Origin: Verrucomicrobiales bacterium | Lineage (GTDB): Bacteria; Verrucomicrobiota; Verrucomicrobiia; Limisphaerales; J093 | Length of the DNA stretch: 64,000 nt | Direction: 5' to 3' | Assembly: GCA_015075445.1 (NCBI GenBank) | Contig: JABTUJ010000030.1 | Coordinates: 62,001 to 126,000, forward strand | In this document: piece by piece, positions 33,799 through 43,064 of the stretch | Layout of the letters: every line of letters begins with the position of its first letter | Numbering within the stretch: the stretch's first letter is position 1 | Translations under genes and position numbers: made by a program | The notes under the pieces: model-generated | What the model saw: only the letters and a program-made list of their open reading frames with translations | What the model was told of the DNA's origin: nothing | Databases searched by the model: none

Positions 33799-35232
33799 TC
33801 ATCGGCCGTTGGGCGATGAAGCCCGAGGTGTCAGCCGCTCCGCGAGGTAACGATAGGCGAGGCCGGCGAGCACCGCCCCGGCGAGCAGGACGCCGATGAG
33901 GACCAGGCCCAGCCGAAAGCCGCGGTTCACCACCCGTTCGAGGTCGGCGCCGGCCTGGCGGCTCAGGCGTTCGAGCTGGGGGACACTCGCGTTCACCGAG
34001 GCAATGAGTGCGTCCAGGTCCCGGGCCATGGCGCTCATCTGCTCGGCGGTCCTGGCGTAGTCGAGGATGTTGAACGGCGGGGCGTCGGCGGGTGGCGGCG
34101 CCGCGGCTTTCGGTTCGCCCACGCCGAACCGCTTCATGAGCGCGTCGAAGTGGGTGATGGTGATGCCCAGCGAATCCGACATCTTGCCGGCGGACACGAA
34201 GGACTTGTCCACGGCGACCGCGAGGTCGTTCAGCTTGCTCTCCTGCTCCTGGAGGGCGTCGAGGAGGGCCTCGCGCTCAGCGGCGACCTGGTCCGGCAGT
34301 TGGGCGGCGGTCTCGCTGACGGACTGCGCGGCCAGGCTGATCCGATCCATGCTCTCGGTGAGCCGTGCCGTGTTGGTCAGCACGGTCTGCACCCCGGCCT
34401 GGCGGGCGAGGTCTTCTCCCAGCAGTTCAGTTTGCCAGCGGAGGAGGAGGGGGAATCGCTGGAGTGTGTACAGGGCCCGCTCGGCGAACAGGCGGCTCAG
34501 CGTTACTTCGCGGACCGCGGGGTCCAGCCCGGCCGTGGGGTCCAGTCCCACCAGGCTGAAGACGCTATTCACGTCCTTCGTGCGCGGTTGGGCGGTCTTC
34601 ACCAGGGACGCGAACTCCTGCGGGCGGGCGGCAAAGAGGCTGCGGGTTGTCGGGTTCCGCGCCTGCCATTCCTCGAGGGCGCTGCGGAGTTCGGCCACTT
34701 GCTCGGGCGGCAGTCGGGAGGTGGCCAGATCCCAGGCGCTGGTTTCCAGTGCCCGGCTGGTCTCGAGCCAGGGTTCGAACGCGGATCCCTGGGGGTCGTT
34801 CTGGTGGAATGCCTCGATGGCCTGGCGATTGAGCACGGCCAACGACACAAGGTCGAGCAGGTTGGCCTTGGGCTGCGGGCCGCTGGCGATGCTGATTGCC
34901 GCCGTGGTGACCGCCAGTTTCCAGCGCAGGCCCTGGACGCGCGCCGCGTCGGTGCCGGCCCGGCGCACGTACTCCTCGACGGCGCTGGTGGTCTGCACGG
35001 CGTAATCGTCTGCGAACCGCTGGATCTGCACCTGCAAGTCCACGGGGTCGAGCGGCTTGGACCGGCCCCCGGGCACGACCGCGCTGACCACCTCCTGGGG
35101 GGCTCGGGCCAGGCTGCAGCCCGCCGCCCAGACAACGCAGGTGATGCCCAGGCAAATCCAACTCCTCGCCCCGGCCGGGGGCTTTGTCGGTTCGTTGGGC
35201 TCGGGTTGCGGGTGAGATACCAGCGGCTGCAT
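33799..35232 (-). CDS. Predicted coiled-coil lipoprotein with C-terminal membrane segment
   Basis: 477 residues, unrecognised. The N-terminus has a lipobox-like WAAGCSLAR with Cys about residue 39. The middle is rich in helix and coiled coil, with VTLSRLFAERALYTLQRFPL, then EREALLDALQEQESKLNDLA and VDKSFVSAGKMSDSLGITIT. A Pro/Ala stretch (AAAPPPADAPP) near residue 375 precedes the last helices. The C-terminus has a membrane segment (GLVLIGVLLAGAVLAGLAYR). The arrangement is like that of a tethered envelope protein or a methyl-accepting-like adaptor without a signalling domain. It lies upstream of the large kinase gene on the same strand, with 207 bases between. Confidence 0.7.
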   Translation of the reverse strand: MQPLVSHPQPEPNEPTKPPAGARSWICLGITCVVWAAGCSLARAPQEVVSAVVPGGRSKPLDPVDLQVQIQRFADDYAVQTTSAVEEYVRRAGTDAARVQGLRWKLAVTTAAISIASGPQPKANLLDLVSLAVLNRQAIEAFHQNDPQGSAFEPWLETSRALETSAWDLATSRLPPEQVAELRSALEEWQARNPTTRSLFAARPQEFASLVKTAQPRTKDVNSVFSLVGLDPTAGLDPAVREVTLSRLFAERALYTLQRFPLLLRWQTELLGEDLARQAGVQTVLTNTARLTESMDRISLAAQSVSETAAQLPDQVAAEREALLDALQEQESKLNDLAVAVDKSFVSAGKMSDSLGITITHFDALMKRFGVGEPKAAAPPPADAPPFNILDYARTAEQMSAMARDLDALIASVNASVPQLERLSRQAGADLERVVNRGFRLGLVLIGVLLAGAVLAGLAYRYLAERLTPRASSPNGR

Positions 35233-35439
35233 GCGAGAATCGTGGCAGCTTTTGTCCGTCCCGTGAAGGGCGGGGTCGGACCACGAGAAGCGCTTCCCGT
35301 GGAGTCGGTTAGTGGGATTCTGAGGCCGTGGGGCTGCCTAAGAGCCGGTTTATTGGGCTGGTTTTGACCTCCAACGGAACAAGCAGCCCGCCGCTCCCCC
35401 CGCGATCGTCCGTCAGGGCCTTAGCGTCAGCATTCGACG

Positions 35440-38400
35440 TCAAAAGTTGCCCCCAACGTCTTCCCGGAGGGGCGGCGTTGGTCTCATCCCTCCACCCATC
35501 AACGTCTTGCCGTGGTCCGACCCCGACAGTGTCTGGAGCTGGAGCAGGGCCTCGCCCAGCGCGAAGGCGGTGATCGCTCGCTCGAAGGCGGCAAATGCCT
35601 CGCCGGCCAACAGCGCCTGAAACACCGGGCGGTGGGCTTCGAGACAATCCGCCGCCGCCGGGTCGAAGTTGCTCAGGTGCGTGATCATCTCCGCGAGGAC
35701 CGGGGCCGCTTGGGCGGTGTCAACGGCCGCCGTTAGACCGGCCGGGGCCGGAGGCGATTCGGCGGGCGGGAGGGCCGCGCGCAGATGCACCAGGAAGTCG
35801 TCCAACGCGGCGCGAAAGGCGATGAACGTCGGGGTGAGGTCCGCGGGTGCCGCCTTGGTGGCGATGGCCTTTTCCAGCTTCGCGGCAGCCTCTTGAACGG
35901 TCGGGGCGCCCAGGCTGCCGGCGAGACCTCGGATCGTGTGGGCAAGACGTTCGGCGAGTGCGGGGTCGTTTGCGGCCAAGGCGGCCTCGATCTGCGCAGC
36001 GGCCGTCGCTTGCTGCTCCGCGAACTGGCGCAGCAACCGCAGGTAGAGCTTGCGGTTGCCGGCGACGCGGGTCAGTCCATCGTGGGTGCGGAGGCCGGGG
36101 ATGGTAGGAAGGTCGTCCGGCGCCGGGCCGCGGACTTCGGCCGGCGGGGAGACCTCCGCGGGGGGAGGGGCGGGTGAGGTTGTGGGTTTGCCGGCTTCGA
36201 TGGCCGCAAGCGGGCGGGCGGCCGCACTCCGATCGTTGGGTGCTTCGGGTGGGGCGTAGAACTTCGCCACCGTCTGGAAAAGGAGTGAGGGGTCAATCGG
36301 TTTGGAGAGGTGGTCGTTCATGCCCGCATCGAGGCAACGCTGGCGTTCGGCGAGGGTGGCGTGCGCCGTCATGGCGATGATGGGGAGGCGGACGAAGCGC
36401 GGGTCGGCCCGGAGTCTTGCCGTGGCCTGGTAACCGTCCATTTCCGGCATCTGGAGGTCCATGAGCACCACGTCGAACGGCGGCGGTTGCGGGCCGTTGG
36501 TGAGGAGTTCCACGGCTTCGCGGCCATGGTTCGCCACGGCGACTGTCGCCCCGGCGCTTTCGAGCAGTTCGACGGCGATCTGCTGGTTGATCTCGTTGTC
36601 CTCGGTGAGGAGGATGCGGGCGCCGCGCAGCAAGGTGGTTGGCCCGGCGTCCGGGGTGTCGGCTTGCTCATCACTCCTGGGCGCAAAGACGTTGACCAGC
36701 GTGTCCACGATCATGGACTTGGTGACCGGCTTGACGAGGAAGCCATCGAGTTGCAGCCGCTCGGCCTCCTCCCGGATCTCTTCGCGGCCAAAGGCGGTCA
36801 CCAACACGATGTGGGGTGGATGCCGCAGCGTCTCGTCACTCTTGATGTGCCGGCTGGCCTGCAGGCCGTCCATGCCCGGCATCCGCCAATCCATGAAGAC
36901 GATGTCGTACGGGGCGGTCGGGTCCTGCGCCTGCACGGCGGTGATGGCTTCGCGGCCGGACGCCACCGCGTCGACCTGCGCCGTGATCGTTCGGAGTGGT
37001 TCCTGGAGGATCTCGCGCGCGACGGGGTTGTCATCCACCACGAGCACGCGGAGGCGGGTCAACTTCTCCGGAACCACCCTGCCGGTGCCGGTGGCCGTAC
37101 CGAGGCCGAGCCAGACCGTGAAGGCGAACGTGCTGCCCACCCCCGGTTTGCTTTCCAGCCAGATGTGACCGCCCATGAGCTCCACCAACCGGCGGCAGAT
37201 GGTCAGGCCCAGGCCGGTGCCGCCGTGTTTGCGCGTCGTGGACATGTCGGCCTGCGTGAACGGCTGGAAGAGCCTGGCCGCCTGCGCTTCGGTCATCCCG
37301 ATGCCTGTGTCGCGCACGGCAAACTCGAGTTGGACCTTCTGGTCGGTGCGGTCGAGCAACTGGATGTCGAGCCGGATTTCGCCGCGCTCGGTGAACTTGA
37401 CCGCGTTGTTCACGAAGTTCGTGAGGATCTGACCGAGGCGAAGCGGGTCGCCCCGCAGGCCTTCCGGAATCCCCGGCGCGACGTGCGCGAGGAATTCCAG
37501 GCCTTTCTCGTGGGCCTTCTGCGCGGTCAGCGTGGTGACGGAACCGATGACTTCGTCCAGCCGGAAGTCCGTGGTCTCGAGGTCGAGTTTGCCGGCCTCG
37601 ATCTTGGAGAAGTCGAGGATGTCGTTGATCACCGCGAGCAGGGAGGTGCCGGCGTCGTGTACTTTGCGGAGGTAGTCACGCTGTTTGGGGGTGAGCTGGG
37701 TCTTGAGCGCCAGATGCGAGAGGCCAATGATCGCATTCATCGGCGTGCGGATCTCGTGGCTCATGTTCGCCAGGAACAACGACTTCATCTCGGTGGCTTC
37801 CTCGGCCTTCTGCATCGCCGCCTTGAGGGCCGCCTCCGCCCGCTTCTGGTCCGTGATGTCCGTGAACATCCCGAAGGACCCGCAGGTCACGTCGTGCTCA
37901 TCCAGCAACGGGCTGGCGGCCACGCGGCAGGGCACGCGCGTCGAGTCTGGTCGGAGCAACGAGACCTCGTAGGCGCTGGACTCGCCTTGGGTCCGGCGCG
38001 CGATGTGGTCCTGGAAGACCCGGACGTTCTCCTCGTCGGCAAACGCGTAGATGGGGTGGCCCACGATCTGATCGCGCGTTCGGCCGAGGATCTGGCACAT
38101 GGCGTCGTTCACTTCGATCAGCCGGCCCTGGGGATCCACGCGGCAGAAGCCTTCGGTGCAGGTCTCCAGGATCCGGCGGACGCGGCGTTCGCTGGCCATG
38201 AGCGCCTGTTCATGGCGTTTGCGCTCGGTGATGTCGCGGATGATGGTGAGCTGGGCCGGCTGGCCGCGCAGGGCAATCCGGATCAACGTGATTTCACAGG
38301 GGAATTCCTGGCCATCCCGACGCCTGTGAACCCAGTCGAAACGGAAGGGCTGGTCCATCTGCATGGCGGTGTTGATGCGCTGGAGAGCCGCCTCGCGCGA

Positions 38401-40338
38401 AAGCTCGCCGTTGGGCTGGCGCTCCGGGGAAAGCACGCCGGGGCCACAGTGGGCCAGTTCCGCCATGCTCTCGAAACCGAACAACGTGAGCGCGGCTTCA
38501 TTGGCGTGGATGAAGCGGTGGTCGGCGGACAGGATCAGCAATCCGTCGCTTGAACTGGTGAAGTACGCGTTGATGCGTTCCTCGGCCTCCTTGCGCTCGT
38601 CGCTTTCGAGCGCGAAACGCAACGCGTTGGCCACGGTTTCCCCCGCTTTCCCGACCCAGCGGCTCTGGGGTTCGGTCAACGGTCTGAACAAGCAGAGCTC
38701 CAAGACGCCCACCACGGTGTCGCTGGCCAGGAGCGGAATGGCGGCCACCTGGGAAGGCGCCACGGGGCCGAAGCCGAAATGCACCCGGAGTTCCGCCGCC
38801 TCGGGTTCGACGTACATCGGGTGCCGGGACTGAGCGGCCTGACCCACCACGCCGCATCCCGGGGCGAAGGACGTAGAGTGTTCCGGGCCGTCCGGGTATG
38901 CGTGCGCCGCCAGGCGGTGGAAGGCCCCGTCCGCGCCCCGGACAAACAGGGCCCCCGCCGGTGCCGCCAGGAACTCGATGGCCCCTGCCAGGCCTTTCTC
39001 GGCCACCTGGGCAGCCGTCAAGTGTCCGCGCAGGCTGGTGTTGAGGGCGGAGAGGCTGGACTCGAGCATGACCCGTTCCTGCGACTGGCGCGTCAACCGC
39101 TCCAGCTCGCCCGCGTGCGCGGTCAGTTCGGCGGTTCGGTCCGCGACGGTGCTCTCGAGGTTCTGATTCAGCTCCGCCAACCGCTGCTCACGCGTCTGGA
39201 TTTCGCGGGCCATTTTGCGGAAGCTGCGCGCGAGGTCGCCCATCTCGTCGCGGTGCTCCGCCAGCTCATCGAGCATTCCTTCGCCGAACTGACCCTTCTC
39301 AATCGCGGCCGCGGTGCGCGTCAGTTCCCCCAGCGGCTGCGTGAACCGGCGGGCGAGGGCCGTGACCAAGAGGACGAGCACCGGCAGACCGACCGCGCCG
39401 ACCGCCGCCGAGTGCAGGGTCAGTTCGCGCACCGGGATGAGGATTTCGTCTTCCGAGATGTTCAGCACGATCTTCCACCCGCTCCACTGCGAAGTCGCCC
39501 AGTAAAGCCGCCGGCGTTCGCCCTCGATCACGGTCCCGGTGAATCCCTCGGGGGTCGCCGCCAGCAACGGCCCGCCGGGCCGGCTGCTCAGCTCGGCCCC
39601 GGCAAAGCCTTGGCGGAGCATCAGCTCCTCGTTGGGATGCGCGATGATCCTCCCCGCACGGCTGACCAGATACACGAAGCCGGGGGTGCCCAGGCGTCCG
39701 TTCCCGACCGGGCGGGCGGCGCGCAGCAATTCGCGAATCCGCTCCAGTGCCAAGTCTGCCCCCGCCACCCCGATGAAGTTGGTGGCCGGATCGAACACCG
39801 GCATGGTGAGGCTGACCATGCCGATGTCCCCCGCGCCTTCATCAAAGTAGGGTTCAGTGACGTAGAAGGCCCGGGAGAGCTTCGGGCCGTTGTACCATTC
39901 CTGCCGAGGGTCGTGGTAATCGTAAACCACCGGGGTCAAGGCGGGCCAGTGCTTGCGGTGGATTGCCAGGCAGCCGCCCCCGTCCTTCGCGTCGGCATGC
40001 TCGTAGGCGATGTACACCCCGTAGACCTCCTCCGACGGCGTCTGGCGAAGCAGTTCCCGCAGGTACGGGACCATGCCCGGATCGGGATCGCGCCCGAACG
40101 CCCGTTGGCGAACCGCGATGTGTCGCGGCAGCATCCCCAACCGGCTGATGAAATCATCGAGCTGACGGGCGGCGGCCCGGATCTCGGTGACGGCCTTGGC
40201 GTTGGTCTGCCGTTCCAGTTCGTTACGGCTGACGCGGTAGCTGAACCAGACGGTCAGCCCGAACACGAGGGCCGCGGCAAGTCCGACCCCAAACTGGAGC
40301 CGGCGGGCAATGCTCTGACCCGAGAACAGTGGTTTCAT
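35440..40338 (-). CDS. Hybrid histidine kinase: Cache-HAMP-GAF-PAS-PAS-HisKA-HATPase-REC-REC-Hpt
   Basis: 1632 residues. TM1 is at about 15-35, followed by an extracytoplasmic Cache-like sensor (to about 310), TM2 (VGAVGLPVLVLLVTALA), HAMP and a coiled coil. Then come a GAF-like region (about 440-590) and two PAS domains (EERINAYFTSSSDGLLILSA; ASERRVRRILETCTEGFCRV). HisKA has MSHEIRTPMNAIIGLSHLAL with His861; HATPase has the N box NFVNNAVKFTERGEI. Receiver 1 has Asp1150 (MDWRMPGMDG), receiver 2 has Asp1294 (MDLQMPEMDG). Hpt has His1467 (LAERLAHTIRGLAGSLGA). No output domain and no separate regulator are adjacent, so the Hpt probably passes phosphate to a distant regulator. Confidence 0.94.
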   Translation of the reverse strand: MKPLFSGQSIARRLQFGVGLAAALVFGLTVWFSYRVSRNELERQTNAKAVTEIRAAARQLDDFISRLGMLPRHIAVRQRAFGRDPDPGMVPYLRELLRQTPSEEVYGVYIAYEHADAKDGGGCLAIHRKHWPALTPVVYDYHDPRQEWYNGPKLSRAFYVTEPYFDEGAGDIGMVSLTMPVFDPATNFIGVAGADLALERIRELLRAARPVGNGRLGTPGFVYLVSRAGRIIAHPNEELMLRQGFAGAELSSRPGGPLLAATPEGFTGTVIEGERRRLYWATSQWSGWKIVLNISEDEILIPVRELTLHSAAVGAVGLPVLVLLVTALARRFTQPLGELTRTAAAIEKGQFGEGMLDELAEHRDEMGDLARSFRKMAREIQTREQRLAELNQNLESTVADRTAELTAHAGELERLTRQSQERVMLESSLSALNTSLRGHLTAAQVAEKGLAGAIEFLAAPAGALFVRGADGAFHRLAAHAYPDGPEHSTSFAPGCGVVGQAAQSRHPMYVEPEAAELRVHFGFGPVAPSQVAAIPLLASDTVVGVLELCLFRPLTEPQSRWVGKAGETVANALRFALESDERKEAEERINAYFTSSSDGLLILSADHRFIHANEAALTLFGFESMAELAHCGPGVLSPERQPNGELSREAALQRINTAMQMDQPFRFDWVHRRRDGQEFPCEITLIRIALRGQPAQLTIIRDITERKRHEQALMASERRVRRILETCTEGFCRVDPQGRLIEVNDAMCQILGRTRDQIVGHPIYAFADEENVRVFQDHIARRTQGESSAYEVSLLRPDSTRVPCRVAASPLLDEHDVTCGSFGMFTDITDQKRAEAALKAAMQKAEEATEMKSLFLANMSHEIRTPMNAIIGLSHLALKTQLTPKQRDYLRKVHDAGTSLLAVINDILDFSKIEAGKLDLETTDFRLDEVIGSVTTLTAQKAHEKGLEFLAHVAPGIPEGLRGDPLRLGQILTNFVNNAVKFTERGEIRLDIQLLDRTDQKVQLEFAVRDTGIGMTEAQAARLFQPFTQADMSTTRKHGGTGLGLTICRRLVELMGGHIWLESKPGVGSTFAFTVWLGLGTATGTGRVVPEKLTRLRVLVVDDNPVAREILQEPLRTITAQVDAVASGREAITAVQAQDPTAPYDIVFMDWRMPGMDGLQASRHIKSDETLRHPPHIVLVTAFGREEIREEAERLQLDGFLVKPVTKSMIVDTLVNVFAPRSDEQADTPDAGPTTLLRGARILLTEDNEINQQIAVELLESAGATVAVANHGREAVELLTNGPQPPPFDVVLMDLQMPEMDGYQATARLRADPRFVRLPIIAMTAHATLAERQRCLDAGMNDHLSKPIDPSLLFQTVAKFYAPPEAPNDRSAAARPLAAIEAGKPTTSPAPPPAEVSPPAEVRGPAPDDLPTIPGLRTHDGLTRVAGNRKLYLRLLRQFAEQQATAAAQIEAALAANDPALAERLAHTIRGLAGSLGAPTVQEAAAKLEKAIATKAAPADLTPTFIAFRAALDDFLVHLRAALPPAESPPAPAGLTAAVDTAQAAPVLAEMITHLSNFDPAAADCLEAHRPVFQALLAGEAFAAFERAITAFALGEALLQLQTLSGSDHGKTLMGGGMRPTPPLREDVGGNF

Positions 40339-40670
40339 GCAGGACTCTGCCGGGTTGACGGATCGCTTTGTCGGTCGGTGTGTGATGGAACCGCGGCCCC
40401 CGCTCCCGCCGGCGGTGCACGCTGGCTTTCACCGGACAGGATACAGGGTGCCGCCGCCAGCGTCCTTCGGAATGATGTGGACCGGCAGGATCTCTCAAAT
40501 GCCTGGCCGAGGACTGTCCGAACACCGGCTGGCAGTCTGCAGAGGAAGAGCGAGGCGGACAAGCTGGCGATTGCGGCCCGGCCTGCGGAGGGAAGCGACG
40601 CTTTCGATAGCGGCGATCGCAGCCTGCGTATGGGTTGATGCCGGTGGCGTGACAGGCCCGCGCGGCGGAC
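40339..40670. other. Intergenic region with no gene seen
   Basis: 332 bases between the kinase start and the 140-residue gene on the same strand. No tRNA, small gene or repeat family recognised above is present. The kinase promoter should lie here, but no clear -35/-10 pair could be picked out. Confidence 0.6.
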
Positions 40671-41093
40671 TCATCCCTTGCGGAGCACGTCGAGGTCCAC
40701 CGGGAGGGCGGGGTGACGGACTTCTTCCGCGCCGAAATAGGCTTCGAGTTCAGCCGGTGTCAGCACGGTCGCGTACTCGGCCACGAGTCCCCGGGCGAGC
40801 CCCTGGGCGTCGCGGGCGAGTCCCCGGGCCAGGAAGCGTCGGAGGAGGTACTTGAACAGCAGGCGTCCGCGTCGGCGATCGACGCGTTGCTGGATGGCCC
40901 ACAACGCCTCGCGCCGGTCGTGCGGGAAGTGACGTCCGAGCCGGTGATCAATCGCCAGATCCAGCGCCCGACGCCGGATTTGCCGGTCCAGGTCACGGCT
41001 GGGCTTGGGAGGCAGGCCGGAGTGCAGTGCCACGATGGCCCGGTCGTACTCTGCGTCGGTCAGCCGCGGCCCATGATCGAAGGCTTCGGGCAT
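40671..41093 (-). CDS. Conserved hypothetical protein, helical
   Basis: 140 residues from ATG 41093. The sequence is charged and helical: LTDAEYDRAIVALHSGLPPK, then DHRLGRHFPHDRREALWAIQ and LLFKYLLRRFLARGLARDAQ, ending AELEAYFGAEEVRHPALPVD. No membrane segment, signal or known motif is seen. The upstream extension to 41219 has the wrong composition, so 41093 is used. It follows the cysteine-rich gene at 41146 on the same strand with 52 bases between. Function unknown. Confidence 0.6.
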   Translation of the reverse strand: MPEAFDHGPRLTDAEYDRAIVALHSGLPPKPSRDLDRQIRRRALDLAIDHRLGRHFPHDRREALWAIQQRVDRRRGRLLFKYLLRRFLARGLARDAQGLARGLVAEYATVLTPAELEAYFGAEEVRHPALPVDLDVLRKG

Positions 41094-41145
41094 GGCGTGG
41101 CAGGCAGGGGGTTGCCGAGCCGATCGCGGACCGGCGCGGCGGCAG

Positions 41146-42018
41146 CTAGCGGTCGGCGAAAGCCTTCCGCACGATGCGGGGATCGGCCAGCAGGACGGTT
41201 TCCCCGGGTGGAAGGTCAAACAGACTTTGGTACTGCTCCGGCTTCATCACCGACGCCATCTCCTGCTGGAAGCGGATGGTCTCGGCATTGAACCCGTCGA
41301 CAAACTCGCGCGTCCGCAGGGCATCACCCGACCGTGCGGCGTGGAGCTTGAGGAGGTTCTTCTCGGTGCGGGCGCGGACCTGTTTGAGCTTGCTCGTGAG
41401 CGGGCGGTCGAGCAGGGGACCGAGACGGAACTCGGCCATGTGCATGAAGAGGGTTTGATGGAATGACGCGACCTCCGCCGTGGGGGCGGAACGGGTGCGA
41501 AATGTCTGGCTCGCGCCGCGGTACAGTTCGAGGACGCCCTTCAAGTACTGCCAGTCGAGCTGGTGGTCGGCGCTCAACGCCAGCGACCTCCCCCGGGGCG
41601 GGGCGACATCGCGGCCGCGAACCAGGCATTGGGGGAGGTCACCCGAGACACCGGCATGCTGGTTGAAGGGGGCGCTGCAGGGCCAGAAGCCCACGCGGCC
41701 ATAAGTGCCAAACAGGGCCTCGGAGACGCTGTATCCGCGGGCGCCGCGCACGGTGATTCCGGCCGGGAGGAGGATGCGGTTGGCGGCTTGGTGACAGACC
41801 CCGTTGATCAGGTAGCACTTGATGCCGGCGCGCTCGTTGGGCTGGGCGATGGCGTTCGCTCGCCGGGTGCTTCCCTGGCCGCGGCGCAGTTCGGCGCCGC
41901 CGGTCTTGCCGCCCCAGCAGCTCCAGGCGCGGGCGCCGGTGCCGCATTTCACATAGGTGTGGTCGGCGAGATTCGCGAACAACTTCGTCGGATACGCCAT
42001 GGCGATCAGGGTGCCCAT
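41146..42018 (-). CDS. Unrecognised cysteine-containing protein (CYLINGVCHQ motif)
   Basis: 290 residues from ATG 42018 (ATG 42000 would remove six). The N-terminal half has regularly placed Cys: HTYVKCGTGARAWSCWGGKT, then GIKCYLINGVCHQAANRILL and GYSVSEALFGTYGRVGFWPC, and a later LPQCLV. The compact CxxxxGVCHQxANRIL stretch looks like a metal-binding or active site. The C-terminal half is helical and basic (HMAEFRLGPLLDRPLTSKLK). I do not recognise the family. No leader is seen. The upstream continuation of the frame overlaps the cupredoxin gene and is rejected. Confidence 0.6.
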   Translation of the reverse strand: MGTLIAMAYPTKLFANLADHTYVKCGTGARAWSCWGGKTGGAELRRGQGSTRRANAIAQPNERAGIKCYLINGVCHQAANRILLPAGITVRGARGYSVSEALFGTYGRVGFWPCSAPFNQHAGVSGDLPQCLVRGRDVAPPRGRSLALSADHQLDWQYLKGVLELYRGASQTFRTRSAPTAEVASFHQTLFMHMAEFRLGPLLDRPLTSKLKQVRARTEKNLLKLHAARSGDALRTREFVDGFNAETIRFQQEMASVMKPEQYQSLFDLPPGETVLLADPRIVRKAFADR

Positions 42019-43061
42019 AGGGGTGGTGATTTCGGTTCGACTCTTTCGCTTCGCGCAAGCACTCCGGCGGCGGCCCACACGGGTCGCGGCGCAGGTGAGT
42101 TGGTGTTCACAGGTAGACCCGCCGCACGCGGTGGTCAAGTGACGCCGGCCCGGTGCCGCGATCAGTGGTGGTGGTCGTGCGCGTGCCCGTCCGTGGCGGT
42201 GCCGATGCCCGCGGGTGCCGACACTGGATGCCGTTCGAGGTAGGCATCCACGTCGCGCGTGACGATGAGCCAGCCCCACATGGTCTGCCAGTGGTTCGGG
42301 AAGGTGCAGACGAACTCGTAGTCGCCCTCGGCTTCCGGGGCCGTCAGCTTCAAGGCCTGCCGTTGACCCGCCTCGAGCAGGCGCGTCGCGCCGAGAATGT
42401 CCGGGCTCGACGGCACATACAACCTGCCCTGGCGATCGCGCTGGTCCGGTGTCATCGCCTCGGCCAGCTCCCCCACCCGCGCCCGCGTGCCCGGCTTCAC
42501 CACCACGAAGTTGTGCGGCATGAAATCGGGGTTCTCGACCACCACCTCGAACGGTTTGCCCGCCTGGACCACGAGCCGCGGTGTGTCAAAGCGCATCTGC
42601 TCGCGCACCGTGCGCACCACGAACACCGGGACGCGCAACGCCCGCAACTCGCGCCGCAGCGCCCCGGCCCCGTCCGCCGGCAACACGCCCGCCAGTTCCT
42701 CCGCCAGTTGCACGGTCTCGACATAGTCCTGCTCGGTCCGCTGTGCGGCGGGCACCTTCCCGGCCCAATCCACCAAAGCCGTGGCGGCCGCCGCGGCTTC
42801 GTCGCGCGACCACGCGCTGCGCGGCAACACCCGCAATCCCTGCGCTGCCGCCATCACGTCCTCACCCCCGGCGATCAAACCCGCGAGCGTGGCGAAGGTC
42901 CGGTCCGTGTCGCGCGGCATGGACACCAGGGCACGGATGGCCGCCGGCCGGACCGTGGTCGCAGCGGAGGTGCTGCCGGCCCCGGACGACGGTCTGTTTG
43001 AACCCGGCGAACCAAGGAGAGCCAGGACGCGTTCGTAGGCCGCGCCGCGCAACTCCGGGTC

Positions 43062-43064
43062 TTA
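43062..43064 (-). other. Single in-frame TAA inside the SGNH/PVC/cupredoxin gene
   Basis: Reading is LNGLPVL, stop, DPELRGAAYERV. In comparable proteins the junction is continuous (Pro-x-x-Asp-Pro-x-Leu-Arg). One substitution would restore it. Confidence 0.7.
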
